The notes under the pieces were generated by a model. It ran no database searches, was not told the origin of the DNA, and worked only from the letters and a program-made list of their open reading frames with translations. The position numbers were made by a program, and so were the translations under genes. Of a DNA stretch of 12,150 bases, positions 1 to 8,171 are shown one piece after another. Each line of letters opens with the position of its first letter. The stretch's first letter is position 1. The DNA comes from Planctomycetes bacterium UBA7888. GTDB lineage: Bacteria; Planctomycetota; UBA1135. Location: the NCBI GenBank assembly GCA_002500505.1, contig DLRM01000023.1, positions 1-12,150 on the forward strand, read 5' to 3'.

Positions 1-2
1 TT

Positions 3-941
3 CAAGAAATGTACGTTCGTCGTTTGTGGACCGTTATGGAACAGGAGCTCCAAGACCCAAACACTCCCGCTAGCAATTTAATCTTCGAAAACCACATCGA
101 TGCTTTGCAGCAACTCCTTGCGACCGAAGTCACCCAAGATGTGCAAGTTTGGGGCTCTCCCTCATGGGGCACGTCTATGACTTTTCAGCAAGCAATTGAC
201 CAGCTGAAACAAGATTATCTAGAACCAAGGAGAGTGCACCTCTACCAAACGCACACACAATCGGGCGTGCTGCCCGGGCATCCATCTTCTCCCCCATTGA
301 TACTCCTTGGCTCTATGGAACCTGACCCTGTATCGGGCAATGACGACGAAGAGTGGCTTGAGTTAATCAATCCAACTCTAGACGCAGTAGATATGAGTGG
401 GTGGACCTTGACAGGCGGAATTGATTTTGACTTTGCGCCTGGCACCGTCGTGCCCGCTGGCGATTCCGTTTACCTATCTCCAGATCTTTTCGCATTCCGG
501 TCGAGGGCATCCTCTCCGAAAGGTGGTGAGGGTAATTTCGTGGTGGGTCCTCACGACGGGAACTTAAAGCCTGGCGAAGACCTTTTCCTTTGGGATCAGG
601 CGGGGACTTTAATTACAACGAACTCGACTACATTTACACTCTTTGTAGGAGATTTTATTGGGGGGGCTGACGTGACCTTAAGCATTGCGGGCGCCACTCC
701 AAACTCTTCGATTTATATCGGCTGGAGCAGGACAGGGGCAGGCCCCACCTCAACCCCTTGGGGGAATGCGTCACTTTCTGCACCCATCTCGGCTTTGCCT
801 CCACTTCAGAGTAATTCTTCTGGGACTGCCTCAATTCAGGCTGCGGTGCCAAACAACTATCCAGGGCTCCAGATTTGGCTTCAGGCTTTGGATATCCCTG
901 CGACCTCTTTCTCCAATGGAGAAAGCCGAACGATTCAATAG
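3..941 (+). CDS. Partial secreted CotH-family protein, C-terminal part with lamin-tail domain
   Basis: This is the 3' end of a longer gene. The frame is open to the left edge (codons for Gln-Glu precede the first Met at 9) and there is no signal peptide, so the real start lies outside the window. The N-terminal stretch (MYVRRLWTVMEQEL, then about 80 mostly helical residues) resembles the last helices of a CotH kinase domain, where 'Y-x-R-R-L-x-x-x-M' is common; the catalytic part is missing from view. From the Met at 9, residues about 97-205 look like a divergent lamin-tail domain (EEWLELIN, DMSGWTL, APGTVVPAGDSVYL, KPGEDLFLWD) that lacks the usual 'LHANFKL' motif. Residues about 210-310 form a beta-rich C-terminal domain with SIAGATPNSSIYIGWS and GAGPTSTPWG, a type I associate with planctomycete secreted proteins. 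Family identity is inferred from these motifs and from the three CotH neighbours. The role is presumably extracytoplasmic. Confidence 0.8.
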   Translation, partial: QEMYVRRLWTVMEQELQDPNTPASNLIFENHIDALQQLLATEVTQDVQVWGSPSWGTSMTFQQAIDQLKQDYLEPRRVHLYQTHTQSGVLPGHPSSPPLILLGSMEPDPVSGNDDEEWLELINPTLDAVDMSGWTLTGGIDFDFAPGTVVPAGDSVYLSPDLFAFRSRASSPKGGEGNFVVGPHDGNLKPGEDLFLWDQAGTLITTNSTTFTLFVGDFIGGADVTLSIAGATPNSSIYIGWSRTGAGPTSTPWGNASLSAPISALPPLQSNSSGTASIQAAVPNNYPGLQIWLQALDIPATSFSNGESRTIQ

Positions 942-962
942 GCCGCCGTTACTGGGCCCTCG

Positions 963-977
963 CACAGCCATTCTGTG
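963..977 (+). other. Small stem-loop after the partial CotH gene
   Basis: CACAG at 963-967 pairs with CTGTG at 973-977 around a 5-nt loop, 21 bp after the stop codon of the partial CotH gene. It is followed by TTAGAATTT, which is only weakly T-rich. It could be a poor intrinsic terminator, but stem strength and T-tract are both marginal. Confidence 0.3.
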
Positions 978-990
978 TTAGAATTTCTCA

Positions 991-1014
991 GAGTCTTTGA
1001 TTCCTTCAAAGCTC
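991..1014 (+). other. Stem-loop in the gap before CotH-A
   Basis: CTTTGA (995-1000) pairs perfectly with TCAAAG (1006-1011) around the loop TTCCT. Outside it, GAG (991-993) pairs with CTC (1012-1014) if T994 is bulged, giving nine base pairs. No T-run follows, so this is not a classical terminator. It could act in transcript stability or as a protein site. Confidence 0.4.
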
Positions 1015-1023
1015 CGAAACTAG

Positions 1024-1037
1024 ACCGCTTTTGCGGT
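1024..1037 (+). other. Hairpin in the leader of CotH-A
   Basis: ACCGC (1024-1028), TTTT loop (1029-1032) and GCGGT (1033-1037) form a perfect 5-bp, GC-rich stem ending 11 nt before the ATG at 1049. There is no Shine-Dalgarno sequence between the hairpin and the start (GTTCACCTCCC), so the hairpin may influence initiation. Function is unproven. Confidence 0.4.
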
Positions 1038-1048
1038 GTTCACCTCCC

Positions 1049-3499
1049 ATGAGAAAAATCCCCTCACTCATCCTATCGGCTCTCCTTATGGGCCAAAGTT
1101 TCGCTCAAGACCTATATGACGAAACCACAGTCAGGGACTTGAAGCTGACTTTTCACCAGTCCAACTACTGGGCCCTTCTGGATCAAAATCGTCAATCAGA
1201 AACTTGTATTGAAGCAGACCTTGAGGTGGACGGAGTTCTTTACACACAAGTGGGCGTCCGCTTCAAGGGGAACTCTTCGGCAAGTGTTTGGCCTGAGGAG
1301 AAGATGCCTTTCAAAATTAAAATGGATGAATATGTCGCTGACCAAGAGCTTTACGGCTTCGACACAATTAACCTAGGTAATGCCTTCATGGATCCAACTT
1401 TTTGCCGAGAGGTGGTCACTTATCATGTTCTGAGAGAATATCTGCCTGCACCGCGAGCAAACTTTGCCCGACTTTGGATTAATGGAACGTATTGGGGAAT
1501 CTACAACAACACCGAACAAGTCAGTGGCGAATTTCTCGCCGAATGGTTTGATGACAACGATGGCAACCGGTACAAGTGCGATCCAGTTACTGGAGGAGGC
1601 CCTGGCGGTGGCGGGAACAAGGCTACACTAACCTGGCTTGGCTCGTCTCAATCCAGTTACTACAACACTTATCAACTTAAAAGTGACCCAACTGGAACGG
1701 AATGGGCTGACTTGGTCGACTTATGCGACAAATTGAATAACGGCTCTATCACAAATTTGTTTGACGATTTAGACGATCACTTGCGCATTGATCGAGCGCT
1801 CTGGTACCTAGTAGGACAAAACTTATTCGTAAATCGTGACTCATATTTTGAAAGTGGCCACAATTACTACATTTACAACGACCTCTCCGAAGGGCGCTTC
1901 TCAACGATTCCCTGGGATGCGAATGAATCTTTTGGAAACTTTGGCATGGGGTTAAGCAGCACCCAACTGCAGAGAATTCCCCCTTTGGAAAACTATGGAG
2001 ACAACAACTACCCCCTCATCACTCGAATCCTAAATCCAAGTAGCGGAATGAGAGGGCGTGCATCTTATTTGGCAAACTACCGCGAAATGCTTGAGCAATC
2101 TTGGGATTGGGCGCTCATTGGGGGACTTGTTACCCAATATCAAACTCTCATTGAGCCCGACGTTATCGCTGATACGAAAAAATTATACTCCTTGCAAGAC
2201 TTCTACAACAATGTAACGCAAGATGTAACGATTGGGGGTGGAGGTGGCCCTCCCGGTGGCCGAGTCTCTTGTGGCCTCAAGCCATTTGTTGAAAACCGTC
2301 GCGCCTATCTGCTTAGCCTTCCGGAGCTCAGTAGCCCCCGTCCGGAATTCTCGAATATCGCAGTGTTGCCTTCAAACCCAACGGACCAAGATACCGTTGC
2401 AGTCACTGCTCAAATACAAGCATCAAGTACAACGATATCAGGCGCGCTATTGCTTTGGCGAGCTGGAAAATCTGGGACCTACAACGAGTCCGTGATGTAT
2501 GACGACGGCGCACACGGAGATGGCGCGGCGAACGATGGCGTTTGGGGTGGGATTGTCCCCCCTCAAAGTTCAGGAACCAAAATTCGTTGGTACATGCTTG
2601 CATGGACACCTTCGGACAATGCGACTCATTACCCTTGGCAAGCGGAAGAAAATCCAGCTTCTTACGAAGTATCCCCAGGGACTAATCCAAATGGAATCCT
2701 CATCAATGAATTCTTGGCCAAGAATGATACTGGTGCACTGGACGAGGCTGGAGAGGCTGAAGATTGGATTGAAATCATCAACAACACAGCAGGAACGGCT
2801 GACATAAGCGGTTGGTATCTCAGCGACGACATGCAAGACCCCTCAAAGTGGTCCTTTCCTTCTGGCACAACAATTCCTTCGGGCCAAACAATTATTGTTT
2901 GGGCAGATGACGACCTCGGCCAAGGGCCTTTGCATGCAAACTTTAAGTTAGATAAAGGCGGCGAAGAACTGGCTCTCGTAGATTCAGATGCCACGACTTA
3001 TCGGGACTACTTTGATTTTTCTGACCAAGAAGCCGATGTGTCAACGGGACGACTCTTTGATGGGGCTGACCAATGGGCCACCTTCCGCGCCCCAACTCCA
3101 AATAGCTCCAATGAGCAAAGTTGTGGGTACCGAGCCTATGACCAGCTAGACCCATTTGCCCATGGCCTCCGATTGGAAGGCAGTGGCAGCCCCTCTAATG
3201 GAGGATCCGTGAACATAAAAATCACGGGGGCGAATCCAGGAGACTCGATCATGCTGTATGTTTCAACTTCCCCTGGCTACTTAGATAGCATTTCCCTTGC
3301 AGGCACTATTCTTATTGCGCCAAACAAGCTTGTCTTCCAGAAGTCCCTGACAACGAATTCCAGCGGAGAAGCCTTGATGAGCGTACCTATTAGTAATCCA
3401 TCAATGATTGGGCGGTCTTTCTTCGCACAATCTCACCTACCCTCATCCTCCATTGGCGAGCAAGTCTCTAACGCACTTGAAGTCGTCATTTGCCCATGA
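1049..3499 (+). CDS. CotH-A: secreted CotH-type kinase with Ig-like, lamin-tail and C-terminal sorting-like domains
   Basis: 816 aa from the ATG at 1049. That start puts a clean signal peptide first (MRKIPSLILSALLMGQSFAQ, then mature DLYDE); a TTG six codons earlier at 1031 would add a polar extension and is less likely. Residues about 25-430 form the CotH domain: VRFKGNSS at 70-77, the DRALW helix, NRD at 262-264 followed by GHNYYIY, and IPWDANE at about 287-293, which are the conserved kinase-like motifs. CotH proteins are known as atypical kinases that phosphorylate spore-coat or surface proteins; the substrate here is unknown. Two glycine-rich inserts lie at about 182-191 and 396-404. Residues about 435-540 form a beta domain with DDGAHGDGAANDGVWGG. 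A canonical lamin-tail domain (about 547-655) has AEDWIEI, SGWYLSDD and LHANFKL. The C-terminal beta domain (about 690-816) has Cys692 and Cys815 and ends in ICP. The protein is exported, probably to the periplasm or cell surface. The stop overlaps the start of CotH-B, so the two are likely translationally coupled. Confidence 0.9.
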   Translation: MRKIPSLILSALLMGQSFAQDLYDETTVRDLKLTFHQSNYWALLDQNRQSETCIEADLEVDGVLYTQVGVRFKGNSSASVWPEEKMPFKIKMDEYVADQELYGFDTINLGNAFMDPTFCREVVTYHVLREYLPAPRANFARLWINGTYWGIYNNTEQVSGEFLAEWFDDNDGNRYKCDPVTGGGPGGGGNKATLTWLGSSQSSYYNTYQLKSDPTGTEWADLVDLCDKLNNGSITNLFDDLDDHLRIDRALWYLVGQNLFVNRDSYFESGHNYYIYNDLSEGRFSTIPWDANESFGNFGMGLSSTQLQRIPPLENYGDNNYPLITRILNPSSGMRGRASYLANYREMLEQSWDWALIGGLVTQYQTLIEPDVIADTKKLYSLQDFYNNVTQDVTIGGGGGPPGGRVSCGLKPFVENRRAYLLSLPELSSPRPEFSNIAVLPSNPTDQDTVAVTAQIQASSTTISGALLLWRAGKSGTYNESVMYDDGAHGDGAANDGVWGGIVPPQSSGTKIRWYMLAWTPSDNATHYPWQAEENPASYEVSPGTNPNGILINEFLAKNDTGALDEAGEAEDWIEIINNTAGTADISGWYLSDDMQDPSKWSFPSGTTIPSGQTIIVWADDDLGQGPLHANFKLDKGGEELALVDSDATTYRDYFDFSDQEADVSTGRLFDGADQWATFRAPTPNSSNEQSCGYRAYDQLDPFAHGLRLEGSGSPSNGGSVNIKITGANPGDSIMLYVSTSPGYLDSISLAGTILIAPNKLVFQKSLTTNSSGEALMSVPISNPSMIGRSFFAQSHLPSSSIGEQVSNALEVVICP

Positions 3500-5913
3500 A
3501 AAATCAAATTCCACTTTTAGGATTCATTTTGCTTGCACTGCCCAGCTTTGCAAAGGCGCAAGACTTTTACGACGAATCAATCCTTAGGGAAGTGCGTCTT
3601 GACTTCCAACAGAATAACTGGTGGTCTATTCTGGAGAGCAATTATGGGACGAACACTGAGATTCCTGCCACCATGACCGTGGATGGTGTGACTTATGCTG
3701 ATGTGGGTGTTCGATTCAAAGGAAATACTTCGTACACCCGACCTATAACTCAAAAGAAGTCTTTCAATATTTCTACAAACTCTTTTGTGCCTGACCAAGA
3801 CTTGATGGGCTATTCAACCCTTAACTTCAACAATGCTTTTATGGACCCAACATTCATGAGAGAAGTTCTATTTTCAAAAGTCTGTAGAAGCTATACCACG
3901 GCTGCTCGAGGAAATTTCATTCATCTTATTATTAATAATGAAAATTGGGGGGTCTACGCAAATGTCCAACAACTAAATAAAGACTTTCTTGACCAATGGT
4001 ATCCCACTGACACAGGTGATCGTTTTAAAATTCCTTCCGCAATGAGGTACCCGGGAAAGGCGTCTCTCAATTGGCTAGGAAGCAACCCCACCTCCTATCA
4101 GCAGTGGTACGAACTGAAAAGCGAAGACCCTCTTGCCTATGACCGGCTAGTCCTACTTTGCGATACACTCAACAACACACCGCCTGGCTCAGGATATGTC
4201 CAAACAGTAGAAGACACTTTGGCTCTTGATCGCGCTCTCTGGACCCTGGCACTGGAAAATGCCTTCATGGATTCAGACGGATATGTCCACAAGGGCTCTG
4301 ACTACGCCATTTACCGAGATATCGTCCACGGGCGCTGGAACCTTCTGCAACGAGATGCAAATGAAGCTTTTGGCTCTTTTGGAATGAATTCCTGGGGCAC
4401 AAATGGCGGCGTTAATCTCCACCCCGATTACGAAACAAACAATCCTGATTTGCCCTTGCTAAATCGCCTTTTGACAATTCCAGTTGTCAGGGAACGCTAC
4501 CTTGCTCATTTTCGGACAATCTTGGAAGAGTGGGTGGATTGGGGTCGAGTGGGCCCCATTGTTACGGCATGGGACAATCTGATTCGTACTGAAGTACAAG
4601 CCGACACAAAGAAAATTTATTCTTTCGCTGACTACACCACCAATTTATACAGCGATGTCATTCAGGGTCACACTGTCTTCAAGGGGCTTCAACAGTATGT
4701 AGATGAAAGACAGGCCTACCTCCTTTCTTTACCTGAATTCAGCAGGCCGCAGCCTCAGCTAGCTAAGCTCGCGCATTACCCCCCTTTGCCTGCTGAAGGA
4801 CAGACCGTCGTCGTCACAGTCGAGGCTTCTGCGCCCCAAGGGTCCAACTTGGCCGATGTTACCCTTCGCTACCGCGAAGTAGGGGCCTTCCAAGAAATGC
4901 CGATGTTCGACGATGGACAGCACGGTGATGGAGCTCCCGGAGATGGAGTTTACGGAGCACAAGTGCCCGGCTCTCTGGCGGGAGCAAAGATCGAATACTA
5001 TGTTTCCTCTTCGTGTGATTCTTCCAGTGGTGGTGCGTGGAGTTTCCTTCCTAGGACAGCCGAATTTCAGCCCCCTTCTTGGTCCACGCAAACAAATTCG
5101 GGAACCTCGCCCTGCCTGAATGAATTTCTTGCCAAGAATTCCACGACTAACCCTGACCCCTCCGGAGACTTTGATGATTGGGTTGAGATTCTCAACCGAA
5201 ATAATTCCCCCATAAATCTGGACGGTGTGTTCCTGAGTGATGACCCAACTAACCTTTCAAAATGGCCGTTTCCTGCCGGCACTATTCTTCAACCAGGGGA
5301 AACCATTCTTGTCTGGTGTGATGAAGATGCGTCTCAGGGTTCTTTGCATGCGAACTTCAAACTCTCTGGGAGTGGAGAGGAAATCTTCCTTGTGGACGTT
5401 GATGGAGTAACCATCTTGGACTCCATTACTTACGGCCCTCAGTCAGACGACATCTCTACTGGAAGACTTTTCGATGGTAACTCCTTGTGGGCGACCTTTA
5501 TTGCCCCGACACCTGGCGTATCGAACGAACAAAGCTGTGGATTCCGAGAATTCGACCAGTTCGACCCAAGCGCGCATGGGCTCCATCTGGAAGGTATTGG
5601 CTCGCCCGCATACGGCGGGGCGCTAAACATTAAAATTAGTGGTGCGGCATCAGGAGACTTTGTCACGATTTATGCCTCTACATCTCCAGACTACATTGAC
5701 GCGTATTCTGCAGCGGGAGTTGTCCTCATTAATCCAAACCAAATTGTTTTCCAAAGGAGACTCTCTGCTAATGGAAATGGTGAAGCCTCAATGAGTACAC
5801 AATTAAACAATGCGGCGCTAATTGGCCGTAGATTTTTTGCTCAAGCCCACGCCCTCTCCTCCTCTCTAGGCGAACAAGTTTCCAACGGACTCGAAGTCAT
5901 TATCTGCCCTTAA
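3496..5913 (+). CDS. CotH-B: secreted CotH paralogue with diverged active-site motifs
   Basis: 805 aa from the ATG at 3496, which overlaps the CotH-A stop as ATGA. The signal peptide MKNQIPLLGFILLALPSFAKAQ supports this start over the in-frame TTG at 3490. The domain order is that of CotH-A: CotH domain (about 25-420), beta domain with DDGQHGDGAPGDGVYGA (about 470-490), lamin-tail domain (about 540-648, with DDWVEIL, FLSDD, LHANFKL) and a C-terminal beta domain with Cys681 and Cys804, also ending in ICP. By hand alignment the last ~130 residues are about 60% identical to CotH-A and the catalytic segment about 45%. The CotH motifs are altered: where CotH-A has HNYYIY this protein has SDYAIY, and IPWDANE is LQRDANE (about 284-290). 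The Asp residues remain, so it may be an active but specialised kinase or a pseudokinase. It lacks the glycine-rich inserts. It clearly arose with CotH-A by tandem duplication and is probably cotranscribed with it. Confidence 0.9.
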   Translation: MKNQIPLLGFILLALPSFAKAQDFYDESILREVRLDFQQNNWWSILESNYGTNTEIPATMTVDGVTYADVGVRFKGNTSYTRPITQKKSFNISTNSFVPDQDLMGYSTLNFNNAFMDPTFMREVLFSKVCRSYTTAARGNFIHLIINNENWGVYANVQQLNKDFLDQWYPTDTGDRFKIPSAMRYPGKASLNWLGSNPTSYQQWYELKSEDPLAYDRLVLLCDTLNNTPPGSGYVQTVEDTLALDRALWTLALENAFMDSDGYVHKGSDYAIYRDIVHGRWNLLQRDANEAFGSFGMNSWGTNGGVNLHPDYETNNPDLPLLNRLLTIPVVRERYLAHFRTILEEWVDWGRVGPIVTAWDNLIRTEVQADTKKIYSFADYTTNLYSDVIQGHTVFKGLQQYVDERQAYLLSLPEFSRPQPQLAKLAHYPPLPAEGQTVVVTVEASAPQGSNLADVTLRYREVGAFQEMPMFDDGQHGDGAPGDGVYGAQVPGSLAGAKIEYYVSSSCDSSSGGAWSFLPRTAEFQPPSWSTQTNSGTSPCLNEFLAKNSTTNPDPSGDFDDWVEILNRNNSPINLDGVFLSDDPTNLSKWPFPAGTILQPGETILVWCDEDASQGSLHANFKLSGSGEEIFLVDVDGVTILDSITYGPQSDDISTGRLFDGNSLWATFIAPTPGVSNEQSCGFREFDQFDPSAHGLHLEGIGSPAYGGALNIKISGAASGDFVTIYASTSPDYIDAYSAAGVVLINPNQIVFQRRLSANGNGEASMSTQLNNAALIGRRFFAQAHALSSSLGEQVSNGLEVIICP

Positions 5914-5928
5914 AATAAAGCAGTTTAA

Positions 5929-8076
5929 TCAAAACTCAATTACATTTGAGACTTCGCAAGATGAGACATCAAGGCACTGAACAAGAATTCCTGCAGGGGC
6001 AACGTTTGGCTGAATCGTTACCGATGCCACCCCTGTCGCATCGGCCTTCTGGACAGAACCCTTAAAAACTGGGCTACCAAGACTAAGGGTCGTACCTGCA
6101 CAGGGGATTCCGCTCCCTATGGGAAAGCTCCCTGCTTTTCTCGACCACAAAAATGCAACTCGCCCATCCGGCGTTGCTCCTAAAGCATGGAGAACTTGGG
6201 CATCCGGCACAAAACCCTCTTTGACGAGGTCCAAGGATCCTGTCTGGTTAGCAGCGAGGGGCGTCGGGAAAGCAAGCTGCGCTGTATTGAAGCCAGCATC
6301 TGGCAACCTTCCCCATGCCTGGTCGGCATTCAACGCTGGATATACAAGCGATGAAATCCAAACGTTTTTTGACGATTCTGGGCTAAAGAGATAAACGCCC
6401 TCTCCATTTTTGTCGAGACTGAAACTTGCGTGTAAGGGACCTTGACTGACTTCGCCATCACACCAAATAAGAATATAGCCATTAGGAGGGACCACTGTTC
6501 CTGCTGGAATCTCCCACTCTTTGGTATCGGCGTAACGATTAGAGAGAAAAAATCCACTAAGGTCTACAGGCTGGCTTGAATTGTTAAAAATCTCAATCCA
6601 ATCCTCATACTCGCCTGCCTCGTCAGTAATCCCCGTTTCATTTTTTGCGACAATTTCGTTCACATAAATGGAAGGTTGCACTGAAGGGTCAGGATAATTA
6701 CTGCGAACATAGTCTGATCTCGTTCGCAGAAAAGGCAACACTCCCCAAGTAGCCGGATTATTAAACGAAGAATAGTCTGATGGAAACTCCCATGAATCAA
6801 GGAAATCTTGGGGCTGATACCCATTCTCCATTGTCGATCCAGAAAATGAGCCCGTATAAGCAAGGGGGGCAAGAAGATTAAAGATTCTCTCAACAGACGG
6901 GGTCAAACGACTCGGGTGGCCGTGATAAGCCGCAATCTCTTTTACATTGCGGGCCAACTGGGATTCATACTCTGGAATCTTCAGAAGACGGTCAATTAAA
7001 GGAGGGCCATTCCCATTGCCCGGCTTCGAGGCCTCGCTACTGTCCCCCCAACCCGCAAATGGCCTGCGAGCCCAATCAGTTCCCCAGAAGTAAGGAAGAA
7101 ACCAGTAGTCCATTCCCATGGAATGGTCGAGGTCCCAAGGGATATACTCAAATCGCTGAGACTCCGTGTCCCAATATAGATAGTAATTATTGGGGAAAAT
7201 CCAAAGGCCGTCCCATTGGCCTAGATACATATCTACCGCCTGAGCACGGAGAAAGGAATCAACATTTATCCAACCTCCAATCCCGGCATTGAATGTTGGG
7301 TCATCCGAATTGCAAACAAAATCTATAAAATCCGCAAGCCTCTGAAAACTATCTGTTATCTTTTCTTCATAGTCCCCTAAATTTCTGTACGTTGCCGCAT
7401 CTCCTGGAGGAGTCCAGAGAAGTCGTGCCCCCTGATCCTTCCAGCGACACTTATACAAATCGCCATCTTTCTTTCCGAACCAGGCCTGCACAAATTCCTC
7501 GTCAACCTGTTCGATATTATTGAAGACGCCTTGAACTTTTGAACCATCATTAATCGTGAGCCAAACATGATTTGTTCGGCCCGAGGCAACTCCAAATGAA
7601 CGGAATATTTCGTATGCCAAAGACTCTCTTGCCATCGAAGGGTCCGTCGACTCACTTGCAAGGTTCATTTTTTCAATGCCATGAAACTTTCTCCCGGGAA
7701 CAAACTCATTAAAGCTTAGCTTCCATGGAAACTTCATTGAGCCCCGCTGTGAATTTCCGCGGGGGCGAATTCCAACATTAAGGTGGGTCTCGTCTAAGAC
7801 TGAATTCACAATCCTCACGGTGGCGTCCACGTATGTGTCCAAATACGGATTCTGCATAAATTCGTCAAGAAGGTGCTCGTCCATCGTCACAAAGATTTGC
7901 GTCACCTCCTCTTCTAGAAAGACTGAAGCCTCGGACTCGGCCCAGTCATTGTCGTTTACGGGCAGTGGGTGCTGAGCAAATCCATCTGTGCCCACCAAAA
8001 GAAAAACAATGGCTACAAAAGGCGCAATAGCCTTTCTCAAGCTGTTGACAGCGGCAGAGCTTGCAAATCTATGCAT
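5929..8076 (-). CDS. CotH-C: secreted CotH-type kinase with lamin-tail domain, opposite strand
   Basis: 715 aa. The N-terminus has basic residues, then a hydrophobic core (APFVAIVFLLVG) and a likely signal peptidase site near Ala34-Gln35. The CotH domain covers about residues 50-460: IRPRGNSQRGS (about 103-113) is the counterpart of the VRFKGNSS motif, GQWDG at 286-290 is followed by FPNNYYLY, and IPWDLD lies at 312-317, closer to classical CotH proteins than the DANE of CotH-A and CotH-B. A lamin-tail domain (about 468-570: INEIVAKNETG-like start, EDWIEIFNNS, LSGFFLS, LHASFSLDKNGEG) follows directly, without the intervening beta domain of CotH-A/B. The last ~100 residues resemble the C-terminal beta domain of the partial first gene (LGATPDGRVAFLWS, LVQCLDVSS). 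It is convergent with CotH-B (15-bp gap, no clear terminator) and divergent from the VTC operon. No Shine-Dalgarno is visible before the ATG. Probably an exported protein kinase of unknown substrate. Confidence 0.9.
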   Translation of the reverse strand: MHRFASSAAVNSLRKAIAPFVAIVFLLVGTDGFAQHPLPVNDNDWAESEASVFLEEEVTQIFVTMDEHLLDEFMQNPYLDTYVDATVRIVNSVLDETHLNVGIRPRGNSQRGSMKFPWKLSFNEFVPGRKFHGIEKMNLASESTDPSMARESLAYEIFRSFGVASGRTNHVWLTINDGSKVQGVFNNIEQVDEEFVQAWFGKKDGDLYKCRWKDQGARLLWTPPGDAATYRNLGDYEEKITDSFQRLADFIDFVCNSDDPTFNAGIGGWINVDSFLRAQAVDMYLGQWDGLWIFPNNYYLYWDTESQRFEYIPWDLDHSMGMDYWFLPYFWGTDWARRPFAGWGDSSEASKPGNGNGPPLIDRLLKIPEYESQLARNVKEIAAYHGHPSRLTPSVERIFNLLAPLAYTGSFSGSTMENGYQPQDFLDSWEFPSDYSSFNNPATWGVLPFLRTRSDYVRSNYPDPSVQPSIYVNEIVAKNETGITDEAGEYEDWIEIFNNSSQPVDLSGFFLSNRYADTKEWEIPAGTVVPPNGYILIWCDGEVSQGPLHASFSLDKNGEGVYLFSPESSKNVWISSLVYPALNADQAWGRLPDAGFNTAQLAFPTPLAANQTGSLDLVKEGFVPDAQVLHALGATPDGRVAFLWSRKAGSFPIGSGIPCAGTTLSLGSPVFKGSVQKADATGVASVTIQPNVAPAGILVQCLDVSSCEVSNVIEF

Positions 8077-8089
8077 CCAAGAAGGTTAT

Positions 8090-8109
8090 CCCAATAACTA
8101 AAAATTGGG
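8090..8109. promoter_or_regulatory. Inverted repeat in the divergent CotH-C / VTC intergenic region
   Basis: CCCAAT (8090-8095) and ATTGGG (8104-8109) form a 6-bp inverted repeat with an 8-nt AT-rich spacer, 14 bp upstream of the CotH-C start codon. A further ATTGGGG copy lies at 8146-8152, exactly 42 bp after the one at 8104-8110. The location between two divergent transcripts suits an operator shared by CotH-C and the VTC operon, but this is inference. I could not place convincing -35/-10 pairs for either gene. Confidence 0.35.
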
Positions 8110-8165
8110 GCTCAAATCGCCCTCTTTTCGGAACTAAGTCAAAATATTGGGGTAGAATATTCACT

Positions 8166-8171
8166 AGAGAG
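8166..8171 (+). promoter_or_regulatory. Possible ribosome binding site of the VTC-domain gene
   Basis: AGAGAG ends 6 nt before the GTG at 8178. It is a weak Shine-Dalgarno match, but well placed, and it supports this GTG over a second in-frame GTG at 8196, which has none. No in-frame ATG is available near the start of homology. Confidence 0.4.

Noticed and set aside
685..981. 98-codon frame overlapping the end of the first CotH gene
   Set aside because: It is a frame-shifted shadow of the C-terminal beta domain with no independent start signal or domain.
4759..5091. 110-codon antisense frame within CotH-B
   Set aside because: Basic, low-complexity translation with no recognisable motif; explained as a shadow of the CotH-B coding sequence.
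5904..5923. CTGC/GCAG pair around the CotH-B stop as a terminator
   Set aside because: Four base pairs with a 12-nt AT-rich loop and no T-run are within chance expectation.
8045..8050. Perfect TTGACA as a -35 box for the VTC operon
   Set aside because: It lies inside the CotH-C coding region and no acceptable -10 box is found 16-19 bp downstream (TCTATG or TATGCA only).
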